Shown here: one piece after another, positions 50,356-59,335 of the stretch
Position numbering within the stretch: the first letter of the stretch is position 1
How the letters are laid out: every line of letters begins with the position of its first letter
NCBI RefSeq assembly: GCF_000148525.1
Contig: NZ_AEDU01000008.1
Span: 1-64,000 of the forward strand
Length of the DNA stretch: 64,000 bases
Source: Streptococcus mitis SK564
Lineage (GTDB): Bacteria; Bacillota; Bacilli; Lactobacillales; Streptococcaceae
Direction of reading: 5' to 3'
Notes under the pieces: generated by a model
Told to the model about the DNA's origin: nothing
Database searches by the model: none
The model's input: only the letters and a program-made list of their open reading frames with translations
Made by a program: the position numbers and the translations under genes

Positions 50356-51477
50356 TTATAAATCTATGTCACTAGAACGATTTTCACCTAAACAAAAATC
50401 ATCTTTAATCAACAAAGTTAATTCTTTTAAATTCACAGCTTCACTTTGGTTAAGTCGGACAGCTTGATTCATTATTAAATCTTCATATAGATTTCGAACA
50501 AAGCGACCGTTAGAAAAATTGGTGAGATTACTTTCTAACTTTTCATTAAAATAATTTAATAATACTTCTTTCAGCTTGTCATCTATATGGTAGTCGTCTT
50601 TTCTTGCTAATGTTTCAAAAATATCTAACAATTCTGTAGAAGAATAATTTTCAAAATTAATAAAATAATTAAATCGAGATTTCAAACCAGGATTTGATTC
50701 AAAGAAATGGTTCATTGGTTCGGTATAACCAGCCACAATAACAATTAAATCATCTCGTGAATCTTCTAAAGCCTTTGTAAGTTCTGTTAAACATTCTCGC
50801 CCATATGAATCAGTATTTTCATTTTCAGTAATACTATACGCCTCATCAATAAAGAGAACTCCACCTTTCGCCTTTTCTATGACATTTTTAACTTTCAGTG
50901 CCGTTTGTCCTTGGTAACCTGCAATTAAATCTGTTCTGGAGACTTCTAAAAAATGTCCTTTGGATAAAAGTCCCAATTGGTAGTACATTCTTCCAATAAT
51001 TCTAGCAACAGTTGTTTTTCCTGTTCCTGGATTTCCCATAAAAGCCATGTGTAAAGTTCTTTTGGGAATATTTAAGCCAGACTCTTTCCTTTTTGACTGA
51101 ACTTTTTGATAAATAATTAAACGACTAACTTCTTTTTTTACCCTCTCTAAACCTACTAACTGATTTAGTTCCGCCAAAAGGTCATTTAAAGATGATTTCT
51201 TTTGTTGACCTAACTCTTTTTCCAAAGTATCAAATAGGTAAGTATATCCAAGAAAGCTAGCTAGATTATCAGATAAATCTTTCAATAAAGGTGTAAGCTT
51301 GTTTCGTTTGTTAGCTTGTTGTAATAAAAAAATAGATTTATACAATTCTGCTACTGATTTTGTATCAGTATGATTTACTATAATATTATTCACTTTATCA
51401 AGATAATTATTTTCTTTTCCAAAATAGAAGTCTAATTTCTTTGCACTACAAATTAATTTATCTCGAGAAGTTGACAT
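50356..51477 (-). CDS. AAA+ ATPase, CbbX/SpoVK type (operon gene 3)
   Basis: 373 residues. An N-terminal helical part (1-95) precedes one AAA+ module: Walker A GNPGTGKTT (148-156), Walker B VLFIDEA (207-213), sensor 1 IVAGY (247-251), arginine finger SRF (267-269), and a helical lid to the end. CbbX/SpoVK-type ATPases remodel protein complexes; relatives sit in type VII secretion (EccA) and other systems. It begins 3 bp after the previous gene, so it is the third gene of a clear operon. Confidence 0.85.
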   Translation of the reverse strand: MSTSRDKLICSAKKLDFYFGKENNYLDKVNNIIVNHTDTKSVAELYKSIFLLQQANKRNKLTPLLKDLSDNLASFLGYTYLFDTLEKELGQQKKSSLNDLLAELNQLVGLERVKKEVSRLIIYQKVQSKRKESGLNIPKRTLHMAFMGNPGTGKTTVARIIGRMYYQLGLLSKGHFLEVSRTDLIAGYQGQTALKVKNVIEKAKGGVLFIDEAYSITENENTDSYGRECLTELTKALEDSRDDLIVIVAGYTEPMNHFFESNPGLKSRFNYFINFENYSSTELLDIFETLARKDDYHIDDKLKEVLLNYFNEKLESNLTNFSNGRFVRNLYEDLIMNQAVRLNQSEAVNLKELTLLIKDDFCLGENRSSDIDL

Positions 51478-51480
51478 ATC

Positions 51481-52203
51481 TTACCTCAATAACATGAAAA
51501 GCAAGGCAATCACTAACATACCAATAGAAATTCCAGAAACAATAAAGACTGTTAGAAGGCGATTTGAAATAAATTGAATTTGTTGTTTACTTTCGTTCAA
51601 TTCTCTCCTAAGTTGATCAATTTCACCAGTATTTGAAACCGGTTCTGAAGGAAGAGTACTTGCGAATTGTTCTAGATTTACAAGTCTATCATTAAATTTA
51701 GAAAGTATTACCTCATGTTTTTCGATAGAGTTTTTGCTATTTTCTTCGTTAAATTTCTCTTTAAATTGCTTAAGAGCTACTAGAGTTGCTTTTTGTTTCT
51801 CAATGGTTTTATCAATACGAGATTGTTCTTTCAGAATTTTCTTGTTGGTATGTTCAATGGCAACTACAGAAGAGAGGATTGCTTGAATATAATCTTTATC
51901 CAGAGCCTCTAAAGCTTTATAAACTTGACCAAATTCTTCAATAAGTTTTTGTTGATTATCATAAAATTTTGAAATATAATTTTGAGTTTGTTCAACTAAA
52001 GTATTAAACTCTTTACCTGTAACCCCATGTTCAGCAAATTCAAAACCAAAGAAATCTTCATGAGTTCTAACTGTATCAAAATACAATTCATCTTGACTTT
52101 GTTCAGCAAACTCTTTCAGATGCTCTTTCGCTTCATCGAAATCATGGTTACTAATGTTTATTTCAATTGTTTCTTGTTCTTGCTCAAATACTTCTTGTTC
52201 CAT
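51481..52203 (-). CDS. Tail-anchored coiled-coil protein (operon gene 2)
   Basis: 240 residues. Acidic N-terminus (EVFEQEQETIEINISNHDF), long coiled-coil (about 70-210) and one C-terminal membrane segment (216-239) with no following domain, so the bulk faces the cytoplasm. I do not recognise a family. It starts 10 bp after gene 1 and ends 3 bp before the ATPase gene. Confidence 0.7.
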   Translation of the reverse strand: MEQEVFEQEQETIEINISNHDFDEAKEHLKEFAEQSQDELYFDTVRTHEDFFGFEFAEHGVTGKEFNTLVEQTQNYISKFYDNQQKLIEEFGQVYKALEALDKDYIQAILSSVVAIEHTNKKILKEQSRIDKTIEKQKATLVALKQFKEKFNEENSKNSIEKHEVILSKFNDRLVNLEQFASTLPSEPVSNTGEIDQLRRELNESKQQIQFISNRLLTVFIVSGISIGMLVIALLFMLLR

Positions 52204-52213
52204 ATTTTGCTCC

Positions 52214-53902
52214 TTAATCTAATAATTCTTGTAATAAAGTATCAATCTCATCAAAGTCACTTTTATCGTCTCTTGTAGATTCTGCAAAAATATCTGACAG
52301 CTTTTCTTTCATCATTGAAGCAGCCATATCATGTCTTTCCTTAATAGTATTGATAACAGAATCTTTTTCAACTTGTAACTTTATACTCTTAACATCTAAT
52401 AATTGATCTTGGATTACTAACATTTCATTATTTTGATCAATTTTCTTAGAATTTAGCTCGGAAATTTGTTTATTGACAATTTGCTGATCAATCATTTTTA
52501 GTACGAAAGCGCCAATAATTCCTGATAAAGTTGCTCCCATAAATGTTCCAATGACGCTACCGATTGTTCCCAAAAGTGGTATTGAAATAGCCAAAACTGG
52601 AAAACTTGCAGTGAGGGATGCTCCTAAAACTTCCCCAACTACAATTGCACCTGTAGCTGTTAAACCCGCAACAATAATTTTTCCAACCTCTAACATCATA
52701 ATATCAAGGCTTTTATCTTTATTTTCAGGATTATTTACATAATCTATTGCTTCTTTCAAAGATTTCCAACCTTGGTGTATAAAGGTCCAGGCTTTAAGAA
52801 CTGTATTAATTACAGGTCCAACTATTGCAGACGCAATCATTGTAACTACAGATTTACCGACATTTAATACATGATTTGCTAAGTTATTTACAAAAGATAT
52901 GATAGCCTCTTTTATTTTATCAATAAAAGTCGATAAGTTTCTTTCTGTATCTTTTAGCCAAGAGATAAATTTAGAAATCAATTCTCGCAAAAATTCTGAT
53001 AATAACTGTAAAAGCGCTACTTTCAAAGCTTTTCCGGAAATTTTTAACGTCTCATCACGACGTGATTTTTTACCTGATTTTATCGCTCGCTTCTCAGCCT
53101 CATCTCTCACTCTGTCGTATTCCGTGCGTGCCTCTTTATCTTTCTCTCTTAACTGTTTCTCTTCTTTTGAACTAATATTATGGACTTCTCTAGCATATTG
53201 TCCCTTAGAGTTTGGATTATCGAATAATTCTGATGTAGATAAATCTCCCTTCGCTTGATTAACTTCACTCCTAATTTCGTTAAGATTAGCTTTACTATTT
53301 GCAAAAGCAATCTGCTCTTCTTTTGTCAAAAAAGCATTTGCTTTTGGATCACGTATAATCTCTCCAGCAGAAACTGTATGATCCATTTGGGTTCCTTTTT
53401 CTTTTGAACCTGTTGGCCTTCCGGTGTCAAATGGTTTTCTCGCTTCTTTGGTTAAAGTATTTACAATTTTACCTGAACGAGTTGAGTGTGTTTGAATATT
53501 CCCTAAGTCATCTTTAACAAAATTATTTTGCCAAGTGTCGTATCTTTCTTGAAAATTAACATCTCTATTATGAGTCGCAAATTTACCTTTTTCAAAATTT
53601 TCAGCAGTTTGTATATGTGCTTCTTTTCGTAAATCTAGGGTTTGTCCGTTGTTCTCTTTAATAAACTCATCACCAATTTGGGCAGCAAGTTGAAGTTGTA
53701 CTTGCTCCCAGACTATATTCTCAATAGATTCTTGAAGGTATTCATTATTTTGTAATTTTTCCCTATCTAAATCAATTTTTTCTATATCTTTAATATGATC
53801 TTTGAGATTATTTTCTAGAGAATTTTCTAAATTAAGCAATTCGTCGTATTTAATCTCAATATCTGATGATCGTAATGCGAGTAACTCATTTTCATTAGCC
53901 AT
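52214..53902 (-). CDS. Large membrane protein with a DH nuclease-like motif (operon gene 1)
   Basis: 562 residues. N-terminal half soluble: helical 1-100, then a segment GTQMDHTVSAGEIIRD at residues 170-185 with D174-H175, reminiscent of the DH start of HNH/His-Me nucleases, followed by FLTKEEQIAFANSKANLN (191-208). A charged coiled region follows (240-285). The C-terminal half has amphipathic or membrane segments about 292-315, 330-375 and two strong hydrophobic segments about 405-435 and 438-470 rich in Gly/Ala. The ribosome site is AGGAAATGG; the promoter is the extended -10 TGGTATAAT at 53938-53946. I cannot assign a family. Confidence 0.7.
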   Translation of the reverse strand: MANENELLALRSSDIEIKYDELLNLENSLENNLKDHIKDIEKIDLDREKLQNNEYLQESIENIVWEQVQLQLAAQIGDEFIKENNGQTLDLRKEAHIQTAENFEKGKFATHNRDVNFQERYDTWQNNFVKDDLGNIQTHSTRSGKIVNTLTKEARKPFDTGRPTGSKEKGTQMDHTVSAGEIIRDPKANAFLTKEEQIAFANSKANLNEIRSEVNQAKGDLSTSELFDNPNSKGQYAREVHNISSKEEKQLREKDKEARTEYDRVRDEAEKRAIKSGKKSRRDETLKISGKALKVALLQLLSEFLRELISKFISWLKDTERNLSTFIDKIKEAIISFVNNLANHVLNVGKSVVTMIASAIVGPVINTVLKAWTFIHQGWKSLKEAIDYVNNPENKDKSLDIMMLEVGKIIVAGLTATGAIVVGEVLGASLTASFPVLAISIPLLGTIGSVIGTFMGATLSGIIGAFVLKMIDQQIVNKQISELNSKKIDQNNEMLVIQDQLLDVKSIKLQVEKDSVINTIKERHDMAASMMKEKLSDIFAESTRDDKSDFDEIDTLLQELLD

Positions 53903-53937
53903 AATCCATTTCCTGTCAAATTATTTTTATACGCTTA

Positions 53938-53946
53938 TTATACCAT
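53938..53946 (-). promoter_or_regulatory. -10 box of the three-gene operon
   Basis: TGGTATAAT on the minus strand, 35 bp before the ATG of gene 1. Confidence 0.65.
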
Positions 53947-54015
53947 TTAGGCATGAATTCTGACAAGATGAAAAAAAGCCTTGTCTATAATACAAAGCTT
54001 ATTTTCTTATTTACC

Positions 54016-54288
54016 TCACCAAAACCAGCCTTCATTATCGTCAATAGCTTGAGCTTCTTTGCGTTTGCGTGGGCCTGTTCCGTACATTTCTGCTTCGATT
54101 TCTTCCTTGGTTGGCATGATAGAAGCTAGGATGATATAGATAATAACGCCAAGTCCAAAGTTTGCGACTGTAAAAATAGCAAATAGAAAACGAACAAGGG
54201 TAACATCAAAGTTCCACTTGTCTGACAGACCTGCCAGAACTCCTGAAATCATGCGATTTCGTCTTATTTTATAAAATTTACTGTTCAT
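54016..54288 (-). CDS. PspC-domain membrane protein
   Basis: 90 residues. PspC domain YKIRRNRMISGVLAGLSDKW (residues 5-24) followed by a membrane segment (about 31-57) and a charged tail ending DDNEGWFW. PspC-type proteins sense envelope stress. ATG at 54288 has AGAGGAAATATC before it; the longer start at 54318 is less likely. It follows sprT on the same strand. Confidence 0.85.
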   Translation of the reverse strand: MNSKFYKIRRNRMISGVLAGLSDKWNFDVTLVRFLFAIFTVANFGLGVIIYIILASIMPTKEEIEAEMYGTGPRKRKEAQAIDDNEGWFW

Positions 54289-54346
54289 GATATTTCCTCT
54301 TTCTGCTAGGTTAGTCATAGTATATCACGGGTAGGCTCAGCTTTCA

Positions 54347-54796
54347 TCAGTCCTCAGGCTGATTTACTAGTAGCAATTTACCTCTACAAAGTCCACAGCG
54401 ATAGCGTTTGGTATCAATCCTTCGCTTGCGCTGATACCTTTGCTGGCAGGATTGGCAACGATAAAGCTTGATTGGCTTGGAGTTTCTATTTGGCAAGGTT
54501 GGCACAAAGCGTAATCCATCCACTGCTTTCAAAAGTTCCTTAAAATCCCGATCCTTGTGTTGATAGCCCTTCCCTTGAAAATAGAGGTGATAATGACAGA
54601 GTTCATGTCGGACAATTTTCCTAAAAACATCCAGACCCAATTCCTGATAAACCTTTGGGTTGAAATCCAAATGCCCATCTTTTGGGAAAAATCGCCCACC
54701 TGTCGAACGTAGACGCCTATTCCACTGAGCTTGATGGATAAAAGGTCTGCCGAAGTCTTCTAGTGAAACCTGCTTAACGTAATCAGTCAGTTTCAT
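54347..54796 (-). CDS. SprT-family metalloprotease-like protein
   Basis: 149 residues. Zinc motif HELCHYHL (residues 67-74) and C-terminal zinc ribbon (CQSCQQ...CGLC). SprT-like proteins are known from DNA-protein crosslink repair in eukaryotes (SPRTN); the bacterial role is unclear. I chose the ATG at 54796, which overlaps the tex 3' end by 14 bp, over an upstream start inside tex. Confidence 0.85.
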   Translation of the reverse strand: MKLTDYVKQVSLEDFGRPFIHQAQWNRRLRSTGGRFFPKDGHLDFNPKVYQELGLDVFRKIVRHELCHYHLYFQGKGYQHKDRDFKELLKAVDGLRFVPTLPNRNSKPIKLYRCQSCQQRYQRKRRIDTKRYRCGLCRGKLLLVNQPED

Positions 54797-56912
54797 TTGG
54801 AGCGAGGAGCGACAGATTGACTTTTTCACGTTCAGTATCAATTTTCTTGACCCAAACGGTCACCAAATCACCAACGGATACCACTTGGCTAGGATGTTTG
54901 ATAAATTTACAACTCATGTGGGAAATATGAATCAAGCCGTCCTCGTGAATACCGATGTCAATAAAGGCACCAAAGTCAACTACATTACGCACCACACCCT
55001 CTAGCTTCTGACCAACCACTAAATCCTTGATATCTAGGACATCTTGGCGAAGCACAGGTGCGTCAAAGGAATCACGGAAATCTCGACCTGGTTTGAGAAG
55101 ATCTGCAATGATATCTTTAAGAGTTTCTGGACCAAGGTCTAGCTCTTGCGCCATTTCCTTGACAGAAAGGGACTTAAGCTTATTTTGTGCCTCTTCATTC
55201 AAGTCTTTGATATCCAAGCGTTTGAAAAGTTCCTTGACAGCAGCGTAATTTTCTGGGTGAACCCCTGTATTATCAAGGATATTGCTACTTTCTGGAATAC
55301 GGAGGAAACCAGCTGCCTGTTCAAAAGCCTTAGCCCCCAGACGAGGAACCTTCTTGATTTGAGCGCGTGAAGTGATTTTTCCTTCTTCCTCACGGTATTT
55401 GACAATATTTTCAGAAATGGTTTTATTAAGTCCAGCAACATGGGAAAGCAGAGCTGGGCTGGCAGTATTGATATTGACACCGACTTGGTTCACCACGGTA
55501 TCCACGACAAAGTCCAGACTTTCAGACAGTTTCTTCTGACTGACATCATGCTGGTATTGACCGACACCGATTGACTTAGGATCAATTTTGACCAATTCGG
55601 CAAGAGGATCTTGCAAACGACGGGCGATAGAAATAGCAGAGCGTTTTTCAACGGTCAAGTCTGGAAACTCCTGACGAGCTAGTTCACTAGCAGAATAGAC
55701 AGAAGCACCACTTTCATTGACGATAACATAGCTGACTTCTGGAAAATCTTTAAGAACTTCCGCCACAAAGGCTTCACTTTCACGACTGGCAGTTCCATTT
55801 CCGATAGCAATAATTTCTACACTGTATTGACCAATCAAGTCTGCCAAATCTTTCTTGGCTTCTTCGATTTGACGAGCAGAGGCTGGTTTGACAGGATAAA
55901 TAACCTGAGTTGTCAGCATTTTTCCTGTTGCATCAACGACAGCCAGCTTGGCACCTGTACGAAAGGCAGGGTCAAATCCAAGAACCACGCGCCCTTTCAG
56001 CGGAGCAACCAAGAGAAGATTGCGCAAATTATCAGAAAAGAGTTGGATAGCCCCTTCTTCCGCTTTCTCAGTTAATTCTGTCCGAATCCGGCGCTCGATA
56101 GCAGGCAAGACTTTTTTCTTAACCGATTGCTGAACAACTTCATCAATATAGGCATTTTTCACCTTGAAACGAGCAGCAAAGAAGGCAAGAATACGGTCTG
56201 TCGCATGTTCAAAACCGACCTTCAAGACACCTAGCTTCTCCCCACGATTGAGCGCCAAGGTACGATAACCTTGCATATTTCCAACTGTCTCTGAAAAATC
56301 ATAGTAAATCTGAAAAACCTGCTTTTCATCAAGACTTTCATCCTTGGCTTGAGAAGTGAGTTTAGAGTGTCTCAGCACTTCCTGATAAGTCATGGAACGC
56401 AAGGTCACATCTTCCGATAAAGCTTCAACCAAAATATCAACTGCACCAGACAATGCTTCCTTACCAGTCGCAAATCCTTCACAGACAAACTTTTCAGCCT
56501 CTTTCTCTAAGTCCGCTACATTCTGCAAAATCAAGCGAGCAAGAGGGAAGAGTCCAGCTTCACGGGCAATGGTTGCCTTGGTCCGACGCTTTTCCTTGTA
56601 TGGAAGATAGAGTTCTTCTACGTCTGCTAATTTTTCGGCAGCTAAGATAGCTTCTTCCAATTCCTTGGTCAACTTGCCTTGTTCTTGAATCTTAGCTAAA
56701 ACAGCTTCCTTACGGTCGTTGAGATTGGTCAGACTTTTATCCAGGTCAATAATGGCCTTAATTGCCACCTCATCCAAACTACCAGTCATGTCCTTGCGAT
56801 AACGCGCGATAAAGGGGATTGTCGCCCCTTCAGCTGTCAAACTTAGAACGGTATCAATTTGCTTTAGCGTCACTCCCAAATCTTGGGAAATTTTTTCATA
56901 TTTTTTATCCAT
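54783..56912 (-). CDS. tex: Tex transcription accessory protein (S1 RNA-binding)
   Basis: 709 residues. N-terminal HTH (residues 1-70), YqgF-like RNase H fold (around [22 protein letters not shown]), HhH domain ([20 protein letters not shown]), and C-terminal S1 domain ([30 protein letters not shown] in pieces). Tex acts in transcription and toxin gene regulation in other species. The start [14 protein letters not shown] at 56912 is 6 bp after a TGGTATAAT box, so the mRNA is probably leaderless. Confidence 0.95.
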   Translation of the reverse strand: MDKKYEKISQDLGVTLKQIDTVLSLTAEGATIPFIARYRKDMTGSLDEVAIKAIIDLDKSLTNLNDRKEAVLAKIQEQGKLTKELEEAILAAEKLADVEELYLPYKEKRRTKATIAREAGLFPLARLILQNVADLEKEAEKFVCEGFATGKEALSGAVDILVEALSEDVTLRSMTYQEVLRHSKLTSQAKDESLDEKQVFQIYYDFSETVGNMQGYRTLALNRGEKLGVLKVGFEHATDRILAFFAARFKVKNAYIDEVVQQSVKKKVLPAIERRIRTELTEKAEEGAIQLFSDNLRNLLLVAPLKGRVVLGFDPAFRTGAKLAVVDATGKMLTTQVIYPVKPASARQIEEAKKDLADLIGQYSVEIIAIGNGTASRESEAFVAEVLKDFPEVSYVIVNESGASVYSASELARQEFPDLTVEKRSAISIARRLQDPLAELVKIDPKSIGVGQYQHDVSQKKLSESLDFVVDTVVNQVGVNINTASPALLSHVAGLNKTISENIVKYREEEGKITSRAQIKKVPRLGAKAFEQAAGFLRIPESSNILDNTGVHPENYAAVKELFKRLDIKDLNEEAQNKLKSLSVKEMAQELDLGPETLKDIIADLLKPGRDFRDSFDAPVLRQDVLDIKDLVVGQKLEGVVRNVVDFGAFIDIGIHEDGLIHISHMSCKFIKHPSQVVSVGDLVTVWVKKIDTEREKVNLSLLAPNETD

Positions 56913-56918
56913 GAATCT

Positions 56919-56927
56919 ATTATACCA
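56919..56927 (-). promoter_or_regulatory. Extended -10 promoter abutting tex
   Basis: TGGTATAAT on the minus strand, ending 6 bp before the ATG at 56912. Confidence 0.6.
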
Positions 56928-57194
56928 CAAGCTAAACGTTTCAAATTAGCTCTTACAATTTTAAAACATAAGTTGGGAAATAAATTTACTTCATTTCAAT
57001 ATTCTATTCATTGAGAAGGTTGCAATTTAATTCTAATAGTTTACAAAAGAATCAGTGATTAATTGCACTGTTTTTATCTTTTACAAAACGCTTTATAAAG
57101 CTATTTGTTGAAGTTAACGAATCAATTTTCAGAGCAAATAAAAAATCGCAAACCTGAGCTTACGGTGGGGATAATCTATTTTGAAATTTTTAAA

Positions 57195-57319
57195 TAAAAA
57201 AGGAGCATTTAAGCCCCTCCTTTGAAATAACGGACATTTGGCTGGTCGGTGTACCCAGCATCTCAGATACCTTTTTCAAGGTGCGGCGGGAACCTTTCTA
57301 CCCTCAAATGTCTTTCGTT
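57195..57319 (-). ncRNA. Unassigned small structured RNA, about 125 nt
   Basis: It has a near-consensus promoter (TTGACA, 17 bp, TAGAAT) upstream and a rho-independent terminator at its end (AAAGGAG/CTCCTTT, then T-run). A long-range stem GACATTTG/CAAATGTC closes a core that contains GTTCCCGCCGCACCTTG and GGTATCTGAGATGCTGGGTA. There is no ORF. The closing stem and GC-rich core in an AT-rich gap argue for a functional RNA. I cannot name it; it is not 4.5S, 6S or RNase P RNA by sequence. Confidence 0.7.
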
Positions 57320-57325
57320 AATGTT

Positions 57326-57354
57326 ATTCTAGCACCATCTACTTTTTTTGTCAA
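57326..57354 (-). promoter_or_regulatory. Promoter of the small RNA
   Basis: On the minus strand TTGACA (57349-57354), 17-bp spacer, TAGAAT (57326-57331). Confidence 0.8.
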
Positions 57355-57485
57355 ACTTTCTCAATCTACCAGACTTAATCAGGATTTATAAAGCTCTATT
57401 ATTCGTTAGATACTCAATTTTAACTTTTCACTTTTCCTCAAAATAATAGTATAATAGAGGTAGAATTTAGAATCGAGGTACACCT

Positions 57486-57617
57486 ATGGCTGTAAAATTT
57501 ACAAAACGAGACGACTTGGACAAGATGTTTGAAGAGTTTGCTAAACTCCCTGATTTGAAACAAGTCACTTTCCCTGATGACAAAGAGAAAAAAGCCAAAG
57601 CAGAAAAGAAAAACTAG
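57486..57617 (+). CDS. 43-residue acidic/lysine-rich small protein
   Basis: 43 codons (MAVKFTKRDDLDKMFEEFAK at the start, a lysine-rich tail ending KKN). GAGGTACACCT precedes the ATG. It is probably a real gene: its TAG stop touches the ATG of the permease gene (TAGATG), so the two are translationally coupled. Family not recognised; highly charged and cytoplasmic. Confidence 0.7.
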   Translation: MAVKFTKRDDLDKMFEEFAKLPDLKQVTFPDDKEKKAKAEKKN

Positions 57618-58523
57618 ATGACTGCTTTCCAACAACTCCCATCTAGCGTGTTTCAGACTGGAGCCATTTTTCTCTCCATTATCATTGAAGCCCTACCTTT
57701 CGTTCTGATAGGAAGTATTCTCTCAGGGCTGATTGAGGTCTATATCACACCTGACAAGGTTTATCATTTTCTCCCTCGAAATCGTTGGGGGAGAATCTTT
57801 TTTGGGACCTTTGTCGGGATTCTTTTTCCCTCTTGCGAATGTGGAATCGTCCCCATCATCAATCGTTTTCTGGAAAAGAAGGTCCCCAGTTACACGGCTG
57901 TTCCCTTTCTTGTAACAGCACCTGTTATCAATCCCATTGTTCTCTTTGCGACCTATTCTGCCTTTGGCAACTCCTTCCATATCGCCCTGTTACGAGCTCT
58001 GGGTTCCATTCTTGTAGCTGTGATACTTGGGATTTTTCTAGGATTTTTCTGGCAAGAACCGATTCAGAAAGAAAATCGTCTGGCTTGTCATGAACATGAT
58101 TTTTCTCGCTTGAGCCCTGCAAAAAAAGTTTTTCAGGTCTTTGTGCAGGCCATTGATGAATTTTTTGATACAGGACGTTATTTAGTATTTGGCTGCCTCT
58201 TTGCTTCTGTTATACAGGTCTATGTTCCGACTCGTATTCTGACTTCTATCAGCGCAACCCCTCTTTTTGCCATCCTGCTTTTGATGCTTTTGGCCTTTCT
58301 TCTGTCGCTCTGTAGTGAGGCGGATGCCTTTATCGGGGCTTCTCTTCTCTCAAGTTTCGGCTTGGCACCAGTTCTGGCCTTTCTGGTGATTGGCCCAATG
58401 CTGGATATTAAAAATATTCTCATGATGAAAAATTACTTGAAAGCACGATTTATCAGTCACTTCATAACGATTGTGACTCTTGTCGTCTTAGTCTATTCTC
58501 TCTTGATTGGAGTCATCCTATGA
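57618..58523 (+). CDS. YcgR-type permease (DUF318 family)
   Basis: 301 residues, about eight hydrophobic segments. Conserved motifs of the permease family: FPSCECGIVPIINRFLEKKV (residues 72-91), VTAPVINPIVLFATYSAFG and SLCSEADAFIGASLLS. The two Cys/Glu-containing motifs may bind a metal or thiol substrate; the true substrate is unknown. It overlaps the next gene by 4 bp (ATGA). B. subtilis ycgR/ycgQ show the same pair. Confidence 0.85.
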   Translation: MTAFQQLPSSVFQTGAIFLSIIIEALPFVLIGSILSGLIEVYITPDKVYHFLPRNRWGRIFFGTFVGILFPSCECGIVPIINRFLEKKVPSYTAVPFLVTAPVINPIVLFATYSAFGNSFHIALLRALGSILVAVILGIFLGFFWQEPIQKENRLACHEHDFSRLSPAKKVFQVFVQAIDEFFDTGRYLVFGCLFASVIQVYVPTRILTSISATPLFAILLLMLLAFLLSLCSEADAFIGASLLSSFGLAPVLAFLVIGPMLDIKNILMMKNYLKARFISHFITIVTLVVLVYSLLIGVIL

Positions 58524-59335
58524 TTCGATTTTTAGTTTTAGCTGGCTATTTTGAATTGACCATTTATCTCCATTTGTCGGGCAAATTAAACCAGTACATC
58601 AACATGCACTATTCCTATCTGGCCTATATTTCCATGGTGCTTTCCTTTATCTTAGCCATTGTTCAATTGTATATCTGGATGAAGCAAGTCAAAATCCACA
58701 GTCATTTGAACAGCCGATTGGCAAAGATGACGAGTATTGCTCTTTTGGCCATTCCAATTGTAGTCGGTTTAACTTTTCCAACTGTTAGCTTGGATTCTCA
58801 GACCGTTTCAGCAAAAGGCTATCATTTCCCCTTATCGGAAGGAACGGATCAAGCCATTCAGACAATTGAAGGGACGACAAGCCAATATTTGAAACCAGAT
58901 ACCAGTTCTTATTTTTCAAAAATAGCCTATGAAAAGGAAATGCGAACTGCAGCGGATAAATACTTGTCCCAAGATAGTATTCAGATCACCAACGAAAACT
59001 ATATGGAAGTCATGGAAGCTATCTACGACTATCCAGATGAATTCGAGGGCAAGACAGTCCAGTTCACAGGCTTTGTCTATAATGACCCCAGTCATGCCAA
59101 TAGCCAATTTCTGTTCCGCTTCGGCATTATTCACTGTATCGCGGATTCCGGTGTCTATGGATTGCTGACCAAGGGAAATACCCGACAGTATGAGAACAAC
59201 ACCTGGATAACAGCCAAAGGAAAACTGGTCAATCACTATCATAAAGAACTCAAACAAAACCTCCCAACCTTGGAAATCGACAGCTTTACCAAAGTCGATA
59301 AACCAGAGAATCCTTATGTATATCGCGTGTTTTAA
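58520..59335 (+). CDS. YcgQ-type membrane protein (TIGR03943 family)
   Basis: 271 residues; N-terminal membrane segments (about 3-20, 33-52 and 70-87), then a soluble outer domain with the conserved VQFTGFVYNDPSHANSQF and GIIHCIADSGVYGLL. It always accompanies YcgR-type permeases, so it is probably a partner subunit. Function unknown. Confidence 0.85.
   Translation: MIRFLVLAGYFELTIYLHLSGKLNQYINMHYSYLAYISMVLSFILAIVQLYIWMKQVKIHSHLNSRLAKMTSIALLAIPIVVGLTFPTVSLDSQTVSAKGYHFPLSEGTDQAIQTIEGTTSQYLKPDTSSYFSKIAYEKEMRTAADKYLSQDSIQITNENYMEVMEAIYDYPDEFEGKTVQFTGFVYNDPSHANSQFLFRFGIIHCIADSGVYGLLTKGNTRQYENNTWITAKGKLVNHYHKELKQNLPTLEIDSFTKVDKPENPYVYRVF

Larger units (their letters stand above)
56928..57485. other. 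Gap between tex and the 43-residue ORF
   Basis: This 558-bp gap holds, from left to right, an AT-rich stretch with no signal (56940-57180), the small RNA (57195-57319) with its promoter, and the promoter TATAAT at 57450-57455 for the plus-strand genes. No protein gene is visible. Confidence 0.6.

Noticed and set aside
57195-57319. T-box or tRNA-like gene at the small RNA
   Set aside because: No TGGNACCGCG antiterminator, no anticodon arm or CCA end. The structure has one closing stem and a terminator, so I report it as an unassigned RNA.
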